Assembly: GCF_041438865.1 (NCBI RefSeq)
Contig: NZ_CP109450.1
Coordinates: 3,334,501-3,398,500 of the forward strand
Length of the DNA: 64,000 nt
From: Streptomyces sp. NBC_01471
GTDB lineage: Bacteria; Actinomycetota; Actinomycetes; Streptomycetales; Streptomycetaceae
Reading direction: 5' to 3'
The position numbers were made by a program, and so were the translations under genes. The notes beneath the pieces are model-generated. The model saw only the letters and a program-made list of their open reading frames with translations, was not told the origin of the DNA and ran no database searches. Below, piece by piece: positions 9,804-18,332 of this stretch (position 1 is its first letter; each line of letters opens with the position of its first letter).

Positions 9804-10697
9804 TCAGGTGGTGCGGAGGATGTCCCTGATGATGGAGCGGGTGTCTTCCGGCGGCGGGCTGTCCTGCTGCAGCTGGCCCATCGCCCTTTCGTACTGGGCG
9901 ACTTCCTCCCTCTTGTCGAGGTAGAGGGAGCCGGTCAGCTGCTCCAGGTAGACGAGGTCCGACAGGTCGGACTCGGGGAACCGCAGCATCGCGAACGATC
10001 CGCTCTCGCCGGCGTGGCCGCCGAAGCTGAACGGCATCACCTGGAGCGTGACGTTCTGCATCTCGGAGATCTCGATGAGGTGCTCCAACTGGCCCCGCAT
10101 CACGTCCCGTTTGCCGTACGGTCGGCGCAGGGCGGACTCGTCGAGCACGGCGTGGAACTGCGGAGCGTGCTCGGCGACCAGCACCTTCTGGCGCTCCAGC
10201 CGCAGGGCGACCCGGCGGTCGATGTCGGATGCCGACGCGTCGGGGTTGCCCCGGGTGACGACCGCGTGGGCGTACGCCTCCGTCTGCAACAGGCCGTGCA
10301 CGAACTGCACTTCGTACGCGCGGATCAGCGATGCGGCGCCTTCGAGGCCGATGTACGTCTGGAACCAGCCCGGCAGCACATCGCCGTAACTGTGCCACCA
10401 GCCCGCGAGGTTGGCCTCCTTGGCGAGGCCGAGCAGCGCCTCGCGCTCGGTCGGGTCGAGCACTCCGTAGAGCGTGAGCAGATCCTCGACGTCCCTGGAC
10501 TTGAAGCTCACCCGTCCCAACTCCATGCGGCTGATCTTGGATTCCGAGGCCCGGATCGAGTATCCGGCGGCCTCCCGGGTGATCCCGAGTGAATCGCGCA
10601 GCCGTCTGAGCTGTGAGCCCAGGAGGATGCGCCGCACGACGGACCCACCTCCGGTGCTCAGCGTCTGGGAAGACCCCCAGGACTCGCCTGCTGACAC
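9804..10697 (-). CDS. WhiJ-like XRE regulator with DUF5753 domain
   Basis: A 297-residue DNA-binding protein: HTH_31/XRE domain at about residues 25-85 (LGSQLRRLRDSLGITREAAGYSI...ESKISRMELGRV), then the DUF5753 domain (ARAYEVQFVHGLLQTEAYA-like region, LEHLIEISEMQNVTLQVMPF). This is the WhiJ class, present in many copies in Streptomyces and usually linked to a DUF397 protein and a HATPase protein, as here. WhiJ represses development until relieved by its partner. GTG start with GGAGG 8 bases upstream. Divergent from the HATPase gene. Confidence 0.93.
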   Translation of the reverse strand: MSAGESWGSSQTLSTGGGSVVRRILLGSQLRRLRDSLGITREAAGYSIRASESKISRMELGRVSFKSRDVEDLLTLYGVLDPTEREALLGLAKEANLAGWWHSYGDVLPGWFQTYIGLEGAASLIRAYEVQFVHGLLQTEAYAHAVVTRGNPDASASDIDRRVALRLERQKVLVAEHAPQFHAVLDESALRRPYGKRDVMRGQLEHLIEISEMQNVTLQVMPFSFGGHAGESGSFAMLRFPESDLSDLVYLEQLTGSLYLDKREEVAQYERAMGQLQQDSPPPEDTRSIIRDILRTT

Positions 10698-10878
10698 TTT
10701 CCAACCCTCCCCGGTCGTGATGTGGGGCGCAGTCTGCCACTAAAACCTGTCTCCCTGTACTCGATCTGTACTCGATCGATTACAGAAAGAGCAAAGCCCG
10801 GCACGTGGCCGGCAGGAGAGCGCAAGAAGAGAGCAAGAAGAAATGCATCAGAACCGGCACGGGGTTGCTCAAGTCCGG

Positions 10879-10909
10879 CGCGTGCACGTGCATCTGCCCT
10901 TGCATCTGC
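10879..10909 (+). promoter_or_regulatory. Candidate WhiJ-type operator, copy 1 (upstream of HATPase gene)
   Basis: It begins with CGCGTGCACGTGCAT and carries two direct TGCATCTGC repeats 12 bases apart (10889-10897 and 10901-10909). The same 31-base arrangement recurs inverted at 12020-12050 in front of the DUF397 gene. Both copies lie about 90-105 bases before a gene of the triad and in the same orientation relative to it. This suggests a binding site for the XRE protein. Confidence 0.55.
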
Positions 10910-10998
10910 TGTGCGCATTCGGAACCATGGGCCCCGCGCACCTGCGTTCTCGTACCACCGCACGCTGGCTACGGCCGCGAAACCGGGGAGTGCCTCGC

Positions 10999-11487
10999 AT
11001 GGGGACGAATGGATCGACCATGCTCGAGCCGTTAAGGCAGGGGCTTCCTCCCATCGACCCCTCGGCCGTGTCCAGTTCGGCCTCCTGCGCACTGCCGCCG
11101 AAGTTCGAAGCGGTGCGGGGCGCACGGCACTTCACCAAGTCCACGCTCACGTCGTGGGGGCTCTGCGAGCGGTTCGACGATGTGGCGCTGGTCGTCTCGG
11201 AACTCGTCACCAACGCCCTGCGCCACGCCCTGCCGACCGACGCCCCGCGCGACGAGGACGCCCCGGTGCGGCTGCACCTGATGCGGTGGACCTCCCGCCT
11301 GGTGTGCGCGGTGCGCGACCCGAGCGACGGCGCCCCGGCCGCGCGCCCGACGGACGACTTCGCGGCCGAGTCGGGGCGGGGCCTCTTCCTGGTCGACTCC
11401 TTCGCCGACAGCTGGGGCTGGCACCCGCTGGCGGGAACACTGCGCGGCAAGGTGGTCTGGGCGCTGTTCCGGTTGCAGGGGGACTAG
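10999..11487 (+). CDS. ATP-binding anti-sigma/kinase-like protein (HATPase_c, RsbW-like)
   Basis: A 162-residue protein with a GHKL ATPase fold: N-box VALVVSELVTNALRHA, G1-like VRDPSDGAP and G2-like ESGRGLFLVDSFADSWGW. It lacks a histidine-kinase dimerisation domain, so it resembles the RsbW/SpoIIAB anti-sigma group that occurs in whiJ/abaA-like triads. I chose ATG at 10999 because GGGGAG lies 8 bases upstream; an in-frame opening to 10843 has no good ribosome site. Its exact target is unknown. Confidence 0.85.
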   Translation: MGTNGSTMLEPLRQGLPPIDPSAVSSSASCALPPKFEAVRGARHFTKSTLTSWGLCERFDDVALVVSELVTNALRHALPTDAPRDEDAPVRLHLMRWTSRLVCAVRDPSDGAPAARPTDDFAAESGRGLFLVDSFADSWGWHPLAGTLRGKVVWALFRLQGD

Positions 11488-11668
11488 GGAGCGCCGGCGG
11501 CCACGAAGCCGACCCGGAGCGTGCGGGCGGCGCGGACCCCCGCACCCCGGGGCGCGCACGCCTGCCTGGACGTTCTCACGGGAGACATACGGGGACGGGC
11601 CGCCTCCCCTTCGGCCCGCCGGCCGGCCATGGCGCTCCTGGGCGCCACGCCCTCAAGTACGCCGCCGA

Positions 11669-11914
11669 TCAGACCTGTTCGGCGCCCAGATGGTCGAACT
11701 CCCCCGCCTTCGCGCCGTGCAGCATCGCCGCGATCTCGGCCCGGGTGTAGACGAGAGCGGGCCCGTCGGGGTGGCGTGAGTTGCGTACCGCGACGTCCCC
11801 GCCGGGGAGCCTGGCGAACTCCACGCAGGATCCCTGCGAGTTGCTCAGCTCGCTCTTCTGCCAGGTGACTCCGGGAAGCTCTGTTGCCGCCATGCCGTTG
11901 TACGCGTGGTGCAC
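11669..11914 (-). CDS. DUF397 small protein (WhiJ partner)
   Basis: An 81-residue DUF397 protein: YNGMAATELPGVTWQKSELSN, then GSCVEFARLPGGDVAVRNSRHPDGPALVYTRAEI. These proteins pair with a WhiJ-type XRE regulator and are thought to bind it and release it from DNA. The GTG at 11914 has GGGAG six bases upstream; ATG at 11893 is an alternative. It is convergent with the HATPase gene across 180 bases with no other feature. A copy of the presumed operator lies about 105 bases upstream. Confidence 0.9.
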   Translation of the reverse strand: MHHAYNGMAATELPGVTWQKSELSNSQGSCVEFARLPGGDVAVRNSRHPDGPALVYTRAEIAAMLHGAKAGEFDHLGAEQV

Positions 11915-12019
11915 AGGTCACTCCCGGGTAGTGCAGATAGTGCAGAAGTACGCAGCACAGGAGTACGGACGTACGGGATTACAGGTCTCAACTGTGCTGG
12001 ATCATAGCTGTGTTCACGT

Positions 12020-12050
12020 GCGGATGCATGAGCATATGCACGTGCACGCG
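12020..12050 (-). promoter_or_regulatory. Candidate WhiJ-type operator, copy 2 (upstream of DUF397 gene)
   Basis: On the minus strand this reads CGCGTGCACGTGCAT, identical over 15 bases to 10879-10893, then continues with TGCATATGC and TGCATCCGC at the same 12-base period. Match over the 31-base stretch is high (five or so differences). It lies between the DUF397 gene and the divergent lipoprotein gene. Confidence 0.55.
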
Positions 12051-12171
12051 GGGTGGTCGCTCCACTACAGCTTTGCCGGTGAGACGTCCCTCATGCACGG
12101 GGACGCGCCGTGCCCGGATCCGGCTCCCTGGTAGCTTGGCGCGTTCCGTCATCCACGCCAGGGGGAAAGAA

Positions 12172-12657
12172 GTGAACAGGTTCCTACGCACCACCGGCCT
12201 CGCGGTCACCGGGCTCGCGGCGGCGCTCGTGGTGAGCGGGTGTTCCAGCAGTGACAGCGGGAGCTCCGACGCGTCCCAGGACAAGGGCGCGCACACCGCG
12301 GCCCCGGCGCCCTCCACGTCCGACGGCGGCAGCGGCGCCGACGGTGCCGGTGCGAAGGCCGCGGACATCGAGGGCAGCTGGCTCGCCGTCACCGGCGGCA
12401 AGTCCACCGCGCTGGTGATCCAGGGCAAGCAGGCCGCCATCGCGGGTCAGCACGTCTGCACCGGAACGGTCGCCGCCATGGGCAAGCCGATGCTGTCCCT
12501 CAAGTGCCCCGACGGCAACAACGACCGCACCATGGGGTCGATCGAGTCCGCCGACGGTAGGACCATGACGGTGTCGTGGGAGGCCGGGATCAAGGACACG
12601 TTCAAGAAGACCGACGGTGCGAAGCTCCCGGACGGTCTGAAGATGCCGAAGTCCTAA
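12172..12657 (+). CDS. Putative secreted lipoprotein
   Basis: A 161-residue protein with an N-terminal signal (RFLRTTGLAVTGLAAALVV) ending in a lipobox LVVSGC. Lipidation at that Cys would anchor it to the outer face of the membrane. A low-complexity Ser/Asp/Ala linker follows, then a small domain (GSWLAVTGGKSTALVIQGKQAAI...TVSWEAGIKDTFKKT) that looks like a beta-rich lipocalin-like fold; no specific function recognised. GTG start after GGGGGAAAG. The stop overlaps the convergent FUSC gene stop by 4 bases. Confidence 0.8.
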   Translation: MNRFLRTTGLAVTGLAAALVVSGCSSSDSGSSDASQDKGAHTAAPAPSTSDGGSGADGAGAKAADIEGSWLAVTGGKSTALVIQGKQAAIAGQHVCTGTVAAMGKPMLSLKCPDGNNDRTMGSIESADGRTMTVSWEAGIKDTFKKTDGAKLPDGLKMPKS

Positions 12658-14738
12658 GGTCTTTCGGCCGGCTGGGGCCGGGGCCGCGGCGCCTCCTCCT
12701 CAAGGGCCGCGGTGAGCTGGTCGAGGGTGTTGAGGAGCAGCCCGGCCCCGCTGCGTACGACCTGGTCGGGTACGCCTTCGCCGTCCCACGCCGCGAGGTT
12801 CTCGCGCACCTCGTCCCAGTGCGGGACGCGCCGCTGCCGGATGTCCTTGGCGCCCCGCTCGACCGCGTGGAGCAGCGCGTCCGCGACGTCGCGCGCCGCC
12901 GGTACGGGGGTGGTTGAGCGACTGGGCAGATGGGCCTCCATCAGCATGGCGGCCCGACCCAGCTGCCCCATCGCCTCCTCCGCGTCGGCAGCCGCCGACC
13001 TGGAGAGGCCGCGGTGGCGCACCGGTTCGTGGGCGGCCCGCTCCAGGGCTTCCTGCCAGGCGATCCGGGCGGTGCGCGAGGCCAGCACCGCGTCGCGGAC
13101 ATCGTCCCTGCGGGCGCCGGCCGGATCGGCGTAGTGCGCGACGACCGCCGCCGCGTAACGGCCGTCGGCGAGCAGCCAGTCGGCGAGCCTGTTGCGCAGC
13201 CTGGGCGTCTCCCAGGCCGGGTAGACGGCGTACGCGACCATCGCGAGCAGGCCGCCGATCAGCGTGAGCAGCACCCGGTCCCGGACGGTCTGGTCGACGG
13301 CGAGTCCGCTCATGCCGAGGAGGAAGACGACGTAGGCGGAGACGCAGGCCGAACCGGCCGCGTAACCCGTGCGCATCAGAAGGAACATCAGCCCCGCGCA
13401 GACCACCGCGAGCGCGCCGGACGGGTACGGCCCCGGATGCGCCAGCTGGACGACGGTGGTGGCGACAGCCACCCCGACGAGCGTGCCGCCGAAGCGGGCG
13501 ACGGCGCGGCCGTACGTCTGGGAGAAGTCCGGGCGCATCACCATCACGGAGGCCAGCGGTACCCAGTAGCCGTGTCCGAACGGCAGGGCGAAGCCGATGA
13601 GGTAGCCGACCGCCGCGACCACGGCGATGCGGATCGCGTGGCGCAGGACCGGTGAGTCGTGGCTGTGCAGCTCCTTGCCCACGGCCCGCAGCACGACCGG
13701 GGCCATCCGCACCAGCGTGGGCCGTACCAGCGGTTCGGTGTCGGTCGTGGTGCCCTCGCCCTGAGCCGTCTCGACGACGTCGCGGAGCAGGGTGGCCAGC
13801 CGGGCCGCGGCGCGGCGGGCGGGTCCGGTGAGCACGTCGGAGTTGTCGGGGGCTTCCAGCACCGCGAGGGCCGGGGCGGCGATGACGACCGGTTGGCCGT
13901 GCCGGACGGCGTGGGCGGCGGTGTCCAGTACGGAGCCCGCGGCGGCCAGGAGTTCCCGCACCCGGTCGCGTTCGGGCCCCTCGGCCGCGGCGCCGATGGC
14001 CGGGTCGGCGAGCGAGGCGAGCACGGGCCTGACCCGCTCGGCGATCCCGCGGGTGCCGTGCAGTGCGGCGGGACGCCTGCGGGCTTCGCGGCGGGTGACG
14101 GTGGCGGCGCTGCGGGCCGTCACGAACGGCTCCGGGTCGAAGTGCGCGACCGGGTCCTGGCGCAGCCGGCGGGCGTAGTCGGCCTCGGCGGCCAGCGCGT
14201 CGGCCAGGGCGTCGCGCTGGGCTCCCCATCTGCGGATGGGGAAGAGGACGATCAGCCCGGCCTGGACGACCGCGCCGGTGGCGATCATCGCGGCGTGGCC
14301 CGCCGCGGCCGGCACGGAAGTGGGGAGGGTGACGGTCACCAGCATCATCGCGACGTTGGAGGCGGCGATGACGCCCGCGGTGGGCCCGGCGGCCCAGGCC
14401 AGCCCTGCCAGGAACGCCCAGAGCGCGATCAGTGCCATGAAGAGCGTGATGTGTGCGCCGGAGAGGTAGCCGAGGAAGGTCGAGACGGCCAGCGTCCCGC
14501 CCGAGAGCAGCGCCAGGACGGGCCGGGCGCGCCAGCTGCGCTGGAAACTGGCGATGGCGGCCTGGAAGGCGCCGAAGGCGGAGCTCGCCGCGACGGCCGG
14601 GCCGAAGATGTCGAGGCTGAGCAGGACGACCAGGGCGAGGCCCGCGGCACCGCGGAAGGCGATGAGCGGTTCCAGGCGCCGCCGTTGGATCGTCAGCCCG
14701 GAGCGGGCGGTCGCGTTCAGGGCCCGGAGCCAGCTCAT
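12654..14738 (-). CDS. FUSC family membrane transporter-like protein
   Basis: About 694 residues with two blocks of roughly six hydrophobic segments separated by soluble helical regions, the aromatic-acid-exporter (AaeB/FUSC/YccS) architecture. The second block has HAIRIAVVAAVGYLIGFALPFGHGYWVPLASVMVMRPDF, the conserved FUSC motif. Members are proposed to export small aromatic acids, but the substrate here is unknown. ATG at 14738 (MSWLRALN) matches typical family starts; an ATG at 14768 is possible. Confidence 0.85.
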   Translation of the reverse strand: MSWLRALNATARSGLTIQRRRLEPLIAFRGAAGLALVVLLSLDIFGPAVAASSAFGAFQAAIASFQRSWRARPVLALLSGGTLAVSTFLGYLSGAHITLFMALIALWAFLAGLAWAAGPTAGVIAASNVAMMLVTVTLPTSVPAAAGHAAMIATGAVVQAGLIVLFPIRRWGAQRDALADALAAEADYARRLRQDPVAHFDPEPFVTARSAATVTRREARRRPAALHGTRGIAERVRPVLASLADPAIGAAAEGPERDRVRELLAAAGSVLDTAAHAVRHGQPVVIAAPALAVLEAPDNSDVLTGPARRAAARLATLLRDVVETAQGEGTTTDTEPLVRPTLVRMAPVVLRAVGKELHSHDSPVLRHAIRIAVVAAVGYLIGFALPFGHGYWVPLASVMVMRPDFSQTYGRAVARFGGTLVGVAVATTVVQLAHPGPYPSGALAVVCAGLMFLLMRTGYAAGSACVSAYVVFLLGMSGLAVDQTVRDRVLLTLIGGLLAMVAYAVYPAWETPRLRNRLADWLLADGRYAAAVVAHYADPAGARRDDVRDAVLASRTARIAWQEALERAAHEPVRHRGLSRSAAADAEEAMGQLGRAAMLMEAHLPSRSTTPVPAARDVADALLHAVERGAKDIRQRRVPHWDEVRENLAAWDGEGVPDQVVRSGAGLLLNTLDQLTAALEEEAPRPRPQPAERP

Positions 14739-14893
14739 GGGTCTGAGCGTAGCGGGATATCGGGGCATTTCCGGCGTATGGAGGCAGCGGCACCCGCCGG
14801 AGTCAGGGGGTCAGAGGGAGCAGGGAGTCAGGGAGTCACGCCGGGGGCACCGCGCCCGTGCAGCCCTCGGCGGCGCCCGGCCGAGCGCCGCGT

Positions 14894-16006
14894 TCAGGCA
14901 CCCGTCCCCAGTCCCGCCGCGTCCGCCGCCGCCGTGCCGTCCAGCCAGCCCGCCTCGTCCGTGACGCCCCGCACCCGGCTCACGGTCGTCTCGGGGAACA
15001 TCCGGTCCGCCTCCGACACCACCGCCACGTCCCGCTCCGCGAGCACCGGCAGGAGCGAGCCGGCCGCTTCCGCCGTCACCTCTTCCGTGGTCCGGGCGAG
15101 CCGCTGGCCGAGCCTGCTGGCGTACGCGGTCAGGAACGACTGCCGGAAGGTCTTCGTCCGCTTCCGTCCGCCCGCGCGCTGCGCCGCCTCCGCGCGGGTC
15201 ATCGCGGCCATCCCCTGCACCAGGAGCGAGGTGTGGAGCAGTTCGGCCACCTCCAGGTCGGGTTCGAAGCCGACGACCGTGGAGAAACCGAAGGCGCTGT
15301 TCCAGACCGCGCGGCAGCGGTTCGCGGTGGCGACCGCGTCGAGCAGGACCGCCTTCGCCGTCTCGTACGGGGCGTCGACACCGATACGGCAGGCCGCCGG
15401 GGTGTCCGTGCGCTGCCCGTCGGCCGCGAGCCGCGCCTCGTCGATGCTGTGCCGGGCCATCAGCTCCTGCGCCTTCCCGCTGAGCGCCTCGGCCTCCGCC
15501 GCGTAGTCCGTCGCCTCGGCCTTGGCGAGCAGCGCCCGGATCCGGCCGAGCGCCCGCGGCTCGGCGTGGTGGTGCGGCGGCAGGAGCGAATCGGTGCCCG
15601 GCGCCGGACCCACCGGTTCGATGGCCGGGAGACGCAGCAGCAGCCGGTACAGCTCCAGGAGCGCGGTCGCGTACGAGAAGCGGTCGGCCTCCCAGGGCGG
15701 TGCGGCCAGCTCGTCCAGCTGGGCACGCCAGCGGGGCGGCAGCCGCTTGTACGCCCGGACCTCCGCCGTGATCAGCGACGCCAGCAGCCGGACGTGCCGG
15801 TCGGCCAGCTCGCGCCGGACGAGCCGTACGACGTCGGCCGGCTGCCAGCCCCGCTGCCAGGCCCGGCGCAGGAACTCCTCGCCGCGCCGGCCCAGCTCCG
15901 CGTCGGCCGCCGGGTCGGCGGCCAGCAGGGAGGCTCCCGTGTCCAGGCCAGCGTCGCCCTCGCTGTAGAGGGCTGCGGCGAAGGCCCGGTCGGTCACCGA
16001 TTCCAT
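14894..16006 (-). CDS. DUF2786 domain-containing protein
   Basis: A 370-residue soluble protein with the DUF2786 motif in the middle (IRALLAKAEATDYAAEAEALSGKAQELMARHSID). The N-terminal half is helical and the C-terminal region carries the conserved CRAVWNSAFGFSTVVGFEPDLEVAELLHTSLLVQG segment. The domain is widespread in actinobacteria and phage but has no established role. ATG at 16006 has GGAG five bases upstream; the upstream DNA is a 15-bp tandem repeat, so longer reading frames are unlikely to be coding. Confidence 0.8.
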   Translation of the reverse strand: MESVTDRAFAAALYSEGDAGLDTGASLLAADPAADAELGRRGEEFLRRAWQRGWQPADVVRLVRRELADRHVRLLASLITAEVRAYKRLPPRWRAQLDELAAPPWEADRFSYATALLELYRLLLRLPAIEPVGPAPGTDSLLPPHHHAEPRALGRIRALLAKAEATDYAAEAEALSGKAQELMARHSIDEARLAADGQRTDTPAACRIGVDAPYETAKAVLLDAVATANRCRAVWNSAFGFSTVVGFEPDLEVAELLHTSLLVQGMAAMTRAEAAQRAGGRKRTKTFRQSFLTAYASRLGQRLARTTEEVTAEAAGSLLPVLAERDVAVVSEADRMFPETTVSRVRGVTDEAGWLDGTAAADAAGLGTGA

Positions 16007-16010
16007 ACGT

Positions 16011-16070
16011 TCTCCATGCGCCCGGTCTCCATGCGCCCGGTCTCCGGGCACCCAGTCTCCATGCGCCCAG
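16011..16070. repeat. Four tandem 15-bp units just upstream of the DUF2786 gene
   Basis: Units read TCTCCATGCGCCCGG (twice exact), TCTCCGGGCACCCAG and TCTCCATGCGCCCAG, ending 5 bases before the start codon on the minus strand. The array includes extra ATG and Shine-Dalgarno-like GGAGA sequences on the minus strand. Confidence 0.85.
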
Positions 16071-16173
16071 GGTAGGTCTGGCCCCACCCCCGTCCGCCCG
16101 CCAGTGGTCGTGCTCCGGGCCGCACGGAGCGGTTGACCGATGGGCGCGTGGCCGACGGGCGGGTGACGGCGCG

Positions 16174-16983
16174 CTGACCATCGTGCTGGGCGGGCTCCGC
16201 ACCCGGCGGGCCTCGTTCGCCGGGAGTCTCGCGGCGGTGGCACGCGGAGTCGCGCTGCTGACGGTCGTGGAGCTCGGGCTCGCGTCCATGGCCGGCGCGC
16301 AGGACCGGGCGCCGACGCGGTTCGCCGCGACGCCGGTCGTGGTGGCGGGCCGGTCCACGATCACCTCGGGCCCGGTGACTCGGCGGATTCTTTATCCACA
16401 GCCTGTGGACAGAGAACTGCTGTGCGAACTGCGCGTGCTCGGCCCGGTGACCGGGTCCGGGACCGCGTTGGGCGTGGACGCCCCGGCCGGCGCGGTGCGC
16501 GCGGTGGTCGGCCATCGTGCCCAGGTCCTGACCGGGGACGCCCGGCGCCGCGCCGACCCGGCCGCCGGCGCGGACCACGAGGCGCTGGTGACCGTGAACA
16601 CGCTGCCCGGCACGGCGGGCGGGGGGCCGCCTTCGTCTCGGTGTTCGTCGTCGCCGACCGGGATGCTCGTACGGGAGAACACGGCCGCGTCCGTACGCCG
16701 CACCGCGGCCGTGGCGGCCCCGGCCCTGGTCACCGTCGGGCCGGCGGGTTCGCTGCCCGGCTCGGCGGGGATGGTGACCGAGGCCAGGGACGCGGAAGCC
16801 CGCGCCCAGGTCCGGGGGAGCCAACTGGTCGCCACCGGGGCCCACTTGAGGGTTCCCGGCCGGATCGACGGCGCCCGGCTCACCCCATCGGCGAGCACCG
16901 CGGTCTTCGTACGAGCAGCACACGGTGGGAGCGACGGTGCCGTGGGTGGCACTGGCGGGGGCGCCTGGGGTGCTGCGCGGTGA
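16174..16983 (+). pseudogene. Degenerate FtsX-type ABC transporter permease
   Basis: The remaining frame starts TIVLGGLRTRRASFAGS and continues with VALLTVVELGLASMAG and RFAATPVVVAG, the N-terminus of Streptomyces MacB/FtsX permeases. The expected start codon has become CTG at 16174, with GTG at 16183 the next possibility. Around 16620-16670 the best reading jumps to another frame (GRGAAFVSVFVVADRD) and back, and the permease C-terminal transmembrane block is missing between them. After it RTAAVAAPALVTVGPAGSLPGSAGMVTEA resembles the second FtsX half. No ATPase gene is adjacent. Frameshifts plus an internal deletion make this a remnant. Identification rests on recalled family sequence. Confidence 0.6.
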
Positions 16984-17123
16984 TGGCGGGGGGCGCCCAC
17001 GGCACGGGCGGGGGCGTGAAGGGGCGGGGACCAGGGGCGTCCCGGGGGCGTGAAGGGCGGGCCGGAGCCAGGGGGATGCCTGGCCCTCCTGCCTCTGCCC
17101 GGCGGCCGAAGCGCCCCGCCGCC

Positions 17124-18035
17124 TCACACCTTCAGCACCAGCTTCCCCCGTACATGCCCCTCCTCGCTCAGCCTCTGCGCCTGCTCCGCCTGCTCCAGCG
17201 GAAGCACCTTCGCCACCTCGACGCGCAGCGTGCCGTCCGCCGCCAGCAGGGCCTGCTCCGCCAGGATCGTCACCGCGTCGGCGGACATGGCGCCGCCGCT
17301 GAAGACCACGCCCAGCTCCGGCGCCGCCGGGTCGGCGATCGTGACGACGCGGTCCGTCGTACCTCCGCGCAGCTCGATCGAGTCCCGGAGCGCCCCCTTC
17401 CCCGCAACGTCGAAGACCGCGTCCACGCCCTGCGGGGCGACCGCGCGGACCCGCTCCACGAGCCCTTCGCCGTACGTCACGGGCGTCGCGCCGAGCACCC
17501 GCAGGAAGTCGTGGTTGGCCTCGGACGCGGTGGCGATGACGGTCGCGCCACGGGCCGCGGCGAGCTGGACGGCGATCGAACCGACCGCACCCGCGCCGCC
17601 GTTCACCAGCAGCGTCTCCCCGTTCTTCAGCTCCAGCAGTTTCAGGACGCGCTCCGAGGTCTCACCGGCGACCGGCAGCGCGACCGCCGACTCCCAGGGG
17701 AGCGCGTCGGGCTTGGGCGCGACGGACTCGGCGAGGGCGTACGGCGCGTACGCACCCGTGACGCTCCAGCCCACCACCTCGTCGCCGAGCGCGACCCCGG
17801 TGACGCCCTCACCGATCTCGTCCACGGTCCCGGCGACCTCCACACCAGGGATCGCGGGCAGCGGGGTCGGGAACATGTCCTCCGCCCAGCCACTGCGGAT
17901 CTTGTGGTCCAGCGCGTTCACCCCGGCGGCGGCCACCTTCAGACGGACCTGGCCGGGGCCGGCGTGCGGCTCGGGGGTCTCCTTGAGCCGGAGCACCTCG
18001 GGGCCGCCGAACTCCTCGAACACGATCGCTTCCAT
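17124..18035 (-). CDS. NADP-dependent oxidoreductase, quinone oxidoreductase (zeta-crystallin) type
   Basis: A 303-residue medium-chain reductase without the zinc-ligand cysteines of alcohol dehydrogenases. The N-terminal GroES-like domain (EFGGPEVLRLKETPEPHAGPGQVRLKV, AIPGVEVAGTVDEIGEGV) is followed by a Rossmann domain with LLVNGGAGAVGSIAVQLAA, the nucleotide-binding glycines. Members reduce quinones or enones with NADPH. ATG at 18035 has GGAGGAGA six bases upstream. Physiological substrate unknown. Confidence 0.93.
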   Translation of the reverse strand: MEAIVFEEFGGPEVLRLKETPEPHAGPGQVRLKVAAAGVNALDHKIRSGWAEDMFPTPLPAIPGVEVAGTVDEIGEGVTGVALGDEVVGWSVTGAYAPYALAESVAPKPDALPWESAVALPVAGETSERVLKLLELKNGETLLVNGGAGAVGSIAVQLAAARGATVIATASEANHDFLRVLGATPVTYGEGLVERVRAVAPQGVDAVFDVAGKGALRDSIELRGGTTDRVVTIADPAAPELGVVFSGGAMSADAVTILAEQALLAADGTLRVEVAKVLPLEQAEQAQRLSEEGHVRGKLVLKV

Positions 18036-18168
18036 GGTTTCTCCTCCATCAGTCGCACAATCAGTCGCAGAGCCCCTGCCGCACGGCACAGCCGGTCGCA
18101 CAGCGCAGTCGGAAGCAGCCCACCACTGGGTGGAACGCGGGGGAACCGCCACCGCTTCCCCGTCCCGG

Positions 18169-18210
18169 CATCGATGTCCCGGAACCGATGTCCCGGCATC
18201 GACGTCCCGG
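18169..18210. repeat. Three tandem 14-bp units
   Basis: CATCGATGTCCCGG, AACCGATGTCCCGG and CATCGACGTCCCGG in direct succession between the divergent oxidoreductase and polymerase genes. The spacing is regular enough to be a protein-binding array or simple slippage; no regulator gene is adjacent. Confidence 0.8.
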
Positions 18211-18332
18211 ACGAGTCCCAGAATCGATCGTGACCCCTCCCGGCCCCGCCCGCCTTTCGTACGGTTCCGCCGGTCCGGACGGACAGGGCCGCCTCCGGCG
18301 GATTGTCAGTGGTGGCTGCAAGACTCGATCGC

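Noticed and set aside
15994..17127. 377-residue minus-strand open frame opposite the permease remnant
   Set aside because: Composition is Arg/Gly/Pro-rich with no domain; the plus strand holds recognisable FtsX segments. It is an antisense artefact.
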